6,444 nucleotides of DNA from Alphaproteobacteria bacterium (GTDB taxonomy: Bacteria > Pseudomonadota > Alphaproteobacteria > Micavibrionales > UBA2020). The DNA lies in contig JAQSWE010000191.1 in NCBI GenBank assembly GCA_029266795.1, forward strand, positions 1 to 6,444. Reading direction: 5' to 3'. Positions 5,435 to 6,444 of the stretch are shown in pieces; within the stretch, counting starts at the first letter, position 1, and every line of letters starts with the position of its first letter. The translations under genes were made by a program, and so were the position numbers. The notes beneath the pieces were generated by a model. That model was given only the letters and a program-made list of their open reading frames with translations, had not been told where the DNA came from and ran no database searches.

Positions 5435-6444
5435 CAGTGAAATTCCACTCAGGACATTTAGCAAGTCTGCGCGCCCTTCCTTGCCGGCAATCACGACAGA
5501 GACAGGATGCGACAGGAAGTCGCTGTTCGATAACAATGTGGACAGCGGATAAAACCGCTGCAGGATATCGCCTGAAAATGTCCGCGCTGTATTCTCGGCG
5601 AATTCAAGGTATAGATTTTTGCCCGTAACAAGGTAAAGACGCGTCAACACGCCGATCATCGTGCCGTTGCCGGAGGGTGTTGCCGTATCATCTGCAGTTT
5701 TGGGGCGTAACAGAAGATCGGGCTGCGCTGCCGCAAGGAAAAATCCTTTATCTTTCGTATCCCAATAATCCCGCAGGGTGATGGATACCCATGTTTCCGC
5801 CTGCGCAAGATAAGCGGCATTGCGAGTTGCCTCATAAAACAGCAGCGCGGCTTCGCTCATATTCGCATAGTCGTCAAGCGTCGCGGTATGCGCGCGTTTA
5901 CCATCGCAGAAGACGTGCCAGAGCGTTCCGTCCGGCTCCATCATGTTTTGCGTGACGAACCTGAAAGCATTACCCGCAGTCTTCAGCAGCTCGGGCGCAT
6001 TGAGCGCCTTGTGGGCGCGCAACAGGCCGCTGATCGCAAGGCCGTTCCAGTCAGCCAGAACTTTGTCGTCGCGTGCGGGCGGTGTGCGCATATCGCGGCT
6101 GGATTTCAGCCTTTTTCGCAGCGACAGCAGTTTTCGCTCTTCGTCTTCAGACAAACGCGTCAACTGCATCAGCCGGTTGGGAATACTAACCCCTTCCCAG
6201 TTGCCGCCTTGCGTCACATCGTAAACGCGTCTGAACAACGTGCTGTCGTCGCCTAACAGCGCATCAACTTCGGCCGCGCGCCAGATGTAATAGGCGCCTT
6301 CCTCGGTATGGCCGGAGGGTGTCAGGCTATCGGCGTCATAGCTGCTCGCAAATCCCGTCGCATCATGATGCGGGACCGACATGTCACGCTCCAGCCATGC
6401 TGCCGTTTCGCGGATACGCTCTGCGAAGAGCGGATTCCTCGTTT
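5333..6444 (-). CDS. YyaL/SSP411-type protein, 5' end outside window, C-terminus frameshifted
   Basis: This is the C-terminal, six-hairpin glycosidase-like part of the YyaL/spermatogenesis-associated protein 20 family (thioredoxin-like DUF255 domain followed by an alpha/alpha barrel). The biochemical role of the family is unsettled. The frame is open to the right edge, so the ATG at 6382 is an internal Met and the thioredoxin-like domain lies outside the window. Family landmarks in order: SYDADS then EEGAYYIW, DDKVLADWNGLAISG, LDDYANMSEAALLFYEAT, and TPSGNGTMIGVLTRLYLVTG. After ISLP (about 5435) the frame departs from the family: the remaining ~32 residues are Arg/Pro-rich and end at a TGA at 5333-5335. 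The expected ending is encoded in another frame from about 5430 on. Either the gene is decaying, or there is a base error or an unusual truncated but functional form. It lies upstream of the hydrolase gene on the same strand and may be in its operon. Confidence 0.85.
   Translation of the reverse strand, partial: TRNPLFAERIRETAAWLERDMSVPHHDATGFASSYDADSLTPSGHTEEGAYYIWRAAEVDALLGDDSTLFRRVYDVTQGGNWEGVSIPNRLMQLTRLSEDEERKLLSLRKRLKSSRDMRTPPARDDKVLADWNGLAISGLLRAHKALNAPELLKTAGNAFRFVTQNMMEPDGTLWHVFCDGKRAHTATLDDYANMSEAALLFYEATRNAAYLAQAETWVSITLRDYWDTKDKGFFLAAAQPDLLLRPKTADDTATPSGNGTMIGVLTRLYLVTGKNLYLEFAENTARTFSGDILQRFYPLSTLLSNSDFLSHPVSVVIAGKEGRADLLNVLSGISLPGLCMFWARLFSACHRSRCPARDAAGRTRPPPP

Overview
The window looks like a chromosomal segment from an alphaproteobacterium. 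This rests on the gene order hemH-hemJ-rho, which is the heme/Rho neighbourhood typical of that class, on the HemJ-type protoporphyrinogen oxidase, and on a Rho that closely follows the alphaproteobacterial form in its core. The species cannot be fixed from the sequence. A Rhodospirillales- or Micavibrionales-like lineage is only a guess. I see no insertion sequence, tRNA, rRNA or CRISPR array.

Positions 1-2896 are read on the + strand. The 3' end of ferrochelatase (hemH) overlaps hemJ by ATGA, so the last two steps of protoheme synthesis are translationally coupled. A 224-base interval follows. It holds a good sigma-70-type promoter and a leader with a GC-rich hairpin and a long C-rich, G-poor stretch, which is what an autoregulated rho leader would be expected to carry. 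Rho itself (491 aa) has an intact ATPase core, an added His/Gly/Asn-rich N-terminal tail and an added polar segment in the interdomain linker. Seven bases after rho comes a small single-pass membrane protein with a DUF2314-like domain.

Positions 2893-6444 are read on the - strand and converge on the first block with overlapping stop codons. In transcription order they are a YyaL/SSP411-type protein (5' end outside the window, C-terminus frameshifted), a dienelactone-hydrolase-family enzyme with a complete Cys-Asp-His triad, and a 545-aa protein coupled to it by TAATG. That last protein is the most unusual item here. It has eight CXXC motifs in two blocks of four, each with an exact 11-residue period, resembling a doubled and compacted DnaJ zinc-binding region. 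It has no J domain and ends in about three membrane segments. I do not recognise the family.

Main points for a second look: the eight-CXXC membrane protein and its coupling to the hydrolase, the frameshifted YyaL-like gene, the rho leader, and the two Rho additions.
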